Positions 6,349 to 7,874 of a DNA stretch of 7,874 bases are shown here, in pieces (within the stretch, counting starts at the first letter, position 1; every line of letters starts with the position of its first letter). Below the pieces are notes generated by a model. It was not told the origin of the DNA. It did not search any database and saw only the letters and a list, made by a program, of their open reading frames with translations. The stretch lies in assembly GCA_030040335.1 (NCBI GenBank), contig JASHTX010000099.1:1-7874 (forward strand). Reading direction: 5' to 3'. A program made the position numbers and the translations under genes. This DNA comes from Microcaldota archaeon. GTDB taxonomy: Archaea; Micrarchaeota; Micrarchaeia; Micrarchaeales; CABMGC01.

Positions 6349-6434
6349 TTTCCGAAGGTTTACTAGGTTTTAGAGAGATTTTTTGCTTGTTTGTTGCATA
6401 TAGGAAAAACGAGACTGCTTTTAGAGTTTGAAGA
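6349..6434 (-). terminator. 3' region of helicase transcript with a candidate T-run
   Basis: AT-rich non-coding stretch between the terminator hairpin and the helicase stop. On the minus strand a T5 run (6409-6405) lies about 25 bases past the helicase stop codon and is a possible first termination point, with the T6 at 6344-6339 as a second. A + strand T6 (6379-6384) could back up tRNA termination. No coding or RNA gene is seen here. Confidence 0.35.
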
Positions 6435-7718
6435 TTACCTGAATCTTCTTCTTCCGTACGAATTGTCACCATGTCGGTAACCGCCACGATTTCTTTCTCC
6501 ATTGTGATGCTCATGTTCTTCTCTAGGCCTGTGCGAACCGTGATGTCCGCCTTGCACTTCTCTGTTTAAGCTCCTCCTGTGCCTGAACGCCCTGATGTGC
6601 GCGTACTGAGCTGTTTCCAGGTTCAACTGTTCCATGTTCACGTTGTTCTCGTGCTCTATTATCCTGATTAACCGCCTCTCATCGTGGCTCACTATCGTGA
6701 ACGCCCTGCCATCGGCATCCATCCTCGCAGATCTCCCTACCCTGTGCACGTACACGTTCGGGTCGTCGGGTGCGTCGAAGTTGATTATGTCCGATATTCC
6801 TTTGATGTCTATGCCTCTCGCAGCTATGTTCGTCGCGACCAGGAACCTGCCCCTGTCTGCGAACTCCTTGAGCGATCTTTCCCTTCTCGCCTGCGACAGC
6901 CCTCCGTGCATCAGCATCGCCGCTATTCCCTGGTCAGCGAGTGTGTCATGTATCATGCTTGCCTCGTGCTGCGTCCTCACGAATATTATTGCCTTCCTTG
7001 GGTTGTGCCTGCCTATGTACGCAAGCAACGTCGCAAATTTCAGCTCGCGGTCGGATGCCGCGTAGAAATGGGATATCTTTTCCACCACCGGCTCCTCCTC
7101 GCTGCCGACGCTTATGTGCTCCGGCGCGTTCATGTGCTGCCTTGCGATGTTCATTATCCTCTTGGGCATCGTGGCCGAGAAGAGCAGAGTCTGCCTCGTC
7201 CTCGGTGTCTTCGCAAGTATGAACTCTATCGCGTTTATGAAGCCCATATCGAACATAGTGTCAGCTTCGTCGAGCACCAAGAATCTTATCCCGTCGAGCC
7301 TAAGCGCGCCCCTCTTGAACAAATCCGTTATTCTGCCAGGCGTGCCTATTATCAGGTCTGGACTCCTGCTCAGGGCCTGCGTCTGCATATTTATCGATGC
7401 GCCGCCGTAGACCACGGCTACGCTGTCCCTCCTCGCGTGCCTCAGCTTGACCGCAACTTCGTATATCTGCACGGCAAGCTCTCTTGTCGGCGCCATTATC
7501 AGCACCTCAGGTTGCCTGCTTTCTATGTTCCGCTGCATTATGGGAACCAAAAATGCGCAGGTCTTGCCCGTTCCCGTCTTGGCCCTTACTATCAGGTCCT
7601 TCCCCTGCATCGCTGCAGGTATCGTGAGTTCCTGTACCTCAGTGGCCGTAGTGAAGTTCATTCTGTTCAGCGCTTCAACTACCGCTGGTTTTAGATTCAT
7701 CTCTGAAAATTGTTTCAT
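6435..7718 (-). CDS. DEAD-box ATP-dependent RNA helicase with Arg/His-rich tail
   Basis: Cytoplasmic ATP-driven RNA unwinding enzyme of superfamily 2, expected in RNA remodelling, ribosome assembly or RNA decay. Counting from the ATG at 7718 (427 residues), both RecA-like domains are intact: upstream Phe and Q motif (F4 to Q29), motif I AKTGTGKT (46-53), Ia PTRELA (77-82), GG (105-106), Ib TPGR (126-129), II DEAD (150-153), III SAT (181-183), IV IIFVRT (244-249), V ATNIAARGID (295-304) and VI HRVGRSAR (325-332). The last ~48 residues are rich in Arg, His and Gly and lack hydrophobic core residues, suggesting a disordered RNA-binding tail. The ATG at 7718 (MKQFSEM) is chosen because it sits just before the Q motif; an in-frame ATG at 7763 would add 15 residues. 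No strong ribosome binding site precedes either. Specific RNA targets cannot be told. Confidence 0.96.
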   Translation of the reverse strand: MKQFSEMNLKPAVVEALNRMNFTTATEVQELTIPAAMQGKDLIVRAKTGTGKTCAFLVPIMQRNIESRQPEVLIMAPTRELAVQIYEVAVKLRHARRDSVAVVYGGASINMQTQALSRSPDLIIGTPGRITDLFKRGALRLDGIRFLVLDEADTMFDMGFINAIEFILAKTPRTRQTLLFSATMPKRIMNIARQHMNAPEHISVGSEEEPVVEKISHFYAASDRELKFATLLAYIGRHNPRKAIIFVRTQHEASMIHDTLADQGIAAMLMHGGLSQARRERSLKEFADRGRFLVATNIAARGIDIKGISDIINFDAPDDPNVYVHRVGRSARMDADGRAFTIVSHDERRLIRIIEHENNVNMEQLNLETAQYAHIRAFRHRRSLNREVQGGHHGSHRPREEHEHHNGERNRGGYRHGDNSYGRRRFR

Positions 7719-7874
7719 TATTACACTTTCTAACCGTAAAAAGAAGAAACGGACGAGGCCCATGGCCTTCCATTTTTTTCAAAATGCCGACTCTATCCTT
7801 TTAGCCATCATCCTGTCAAAAACAGAAACGATATAGGTACCTTTACGATACGGTTGTATATAATACTTTGTATG
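7719..7874 (-). other. Upstream region of the helicase: AT-rich, possible promoters or end of a preceding gene
   Basis: Two readings are possible. As a promoter region, the minus strand has a TATA-like GTATTATATAC (7866-7856, nearly symmetric, so usable in either direction), a second TATA-like CCTATATCG (7837-7829), and a weaker CTTTTTAC about 22 bases before the ATG at 7718. As coding sequence, the minus-strand frame in line with the helicase is open from the window edge to a TGA at 7781-7779, giving about 31 residues ending in MMAKRIESAF. These could be the C-terminus of an upstream gene cut by the window, leaving 60 bases before the helicase. The product is not recognisable and the span is too short to be sure. 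Confidence 0.3.

Noticed and set aside
6684..7694. Long + strand open frame (336 codons) opposite the helicase
   Set aside because: Lies wholly antisense to a gene with all DEAD-box motifs; its Tyr/Arg/Val-rich translation has no recognisable domain and reflects codon bias of the real strand.

Overview
This window is from an archaeon. It carries genes for the archaeal A-type ATP synthase and a diphthamide-synthesis enzyme (Dph6). Several starts are preceded by TATA elements about 25-30 bases upstream with almost no leader. A tRNA gene lacks an encoded CCA tail and ends in a T-run. Coding sequence is near 50% GC and prefers AUA for Ile and AGA/AGG for Arg. The compact, overlapping layout would suit a small-genome lineage such as a DPANN/Micrarchaeota-like archaeon, but that placement is a guess; 'archaeon' is the firm statement.

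Positions 1-3564 (+ strand) are one tightly packed run: the C-terminal half of ATP synthase subunit A, then subunits B and D, then a Dph6-type PP-loop ATPase. Neighbours overlap by 4, 1 and 4 bases, the pattern of a translationally coupled operon. The first three genes build the catalytic A3B3 head and rotor stalk; the fourth would finish diphthamide on elongation factor 2. From 3598 to 4815 (+), after a short promoter-bearing gap with a perfect 7-bp inverted repeat, lies a fold-type I PLP aminotransferase close to archaeal alanine aminotransferases.

Positions 4824-6144 (- strand) hold a two-gene unit converging on the aminotransferase with only 8 bases between stop codons. In transcription order it encodes (1) a membrane-anchored secreted protein with two copies of the Yx(FWY)xxD repeat (COG4315/PF03640), a CxxxC pair and seven N-glycosylation sequons, and (2) an integral membrane protein of the NqrB/RnfD family without other Rnf/Nqr subunits and without a visible flavinylation motif. 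The pair is the most unusual part of the window and could be a minimal trans-membrane redox module; this function is inferred.

Positions 6145-6434 contain divergent promoters for that unit and for a tRNA-Val(UAC) gene (6247-6317, +). A 10-bp inverted repeat with T6 on each strand follows, overlapping the tRNA 3' end and suited to stop convergent transcripts. Positions 6435-7718 (-) encode a complete DEAD-box RNA helicase with an Arg/His/Gly-rich tail. The last 156 bases are its AT-rich upstream region, which may hold the end of another minus-strand gene. No stretch over 300 bases lacks a gene, and no CRISPR array, insertion sequence or rRNA was seen.
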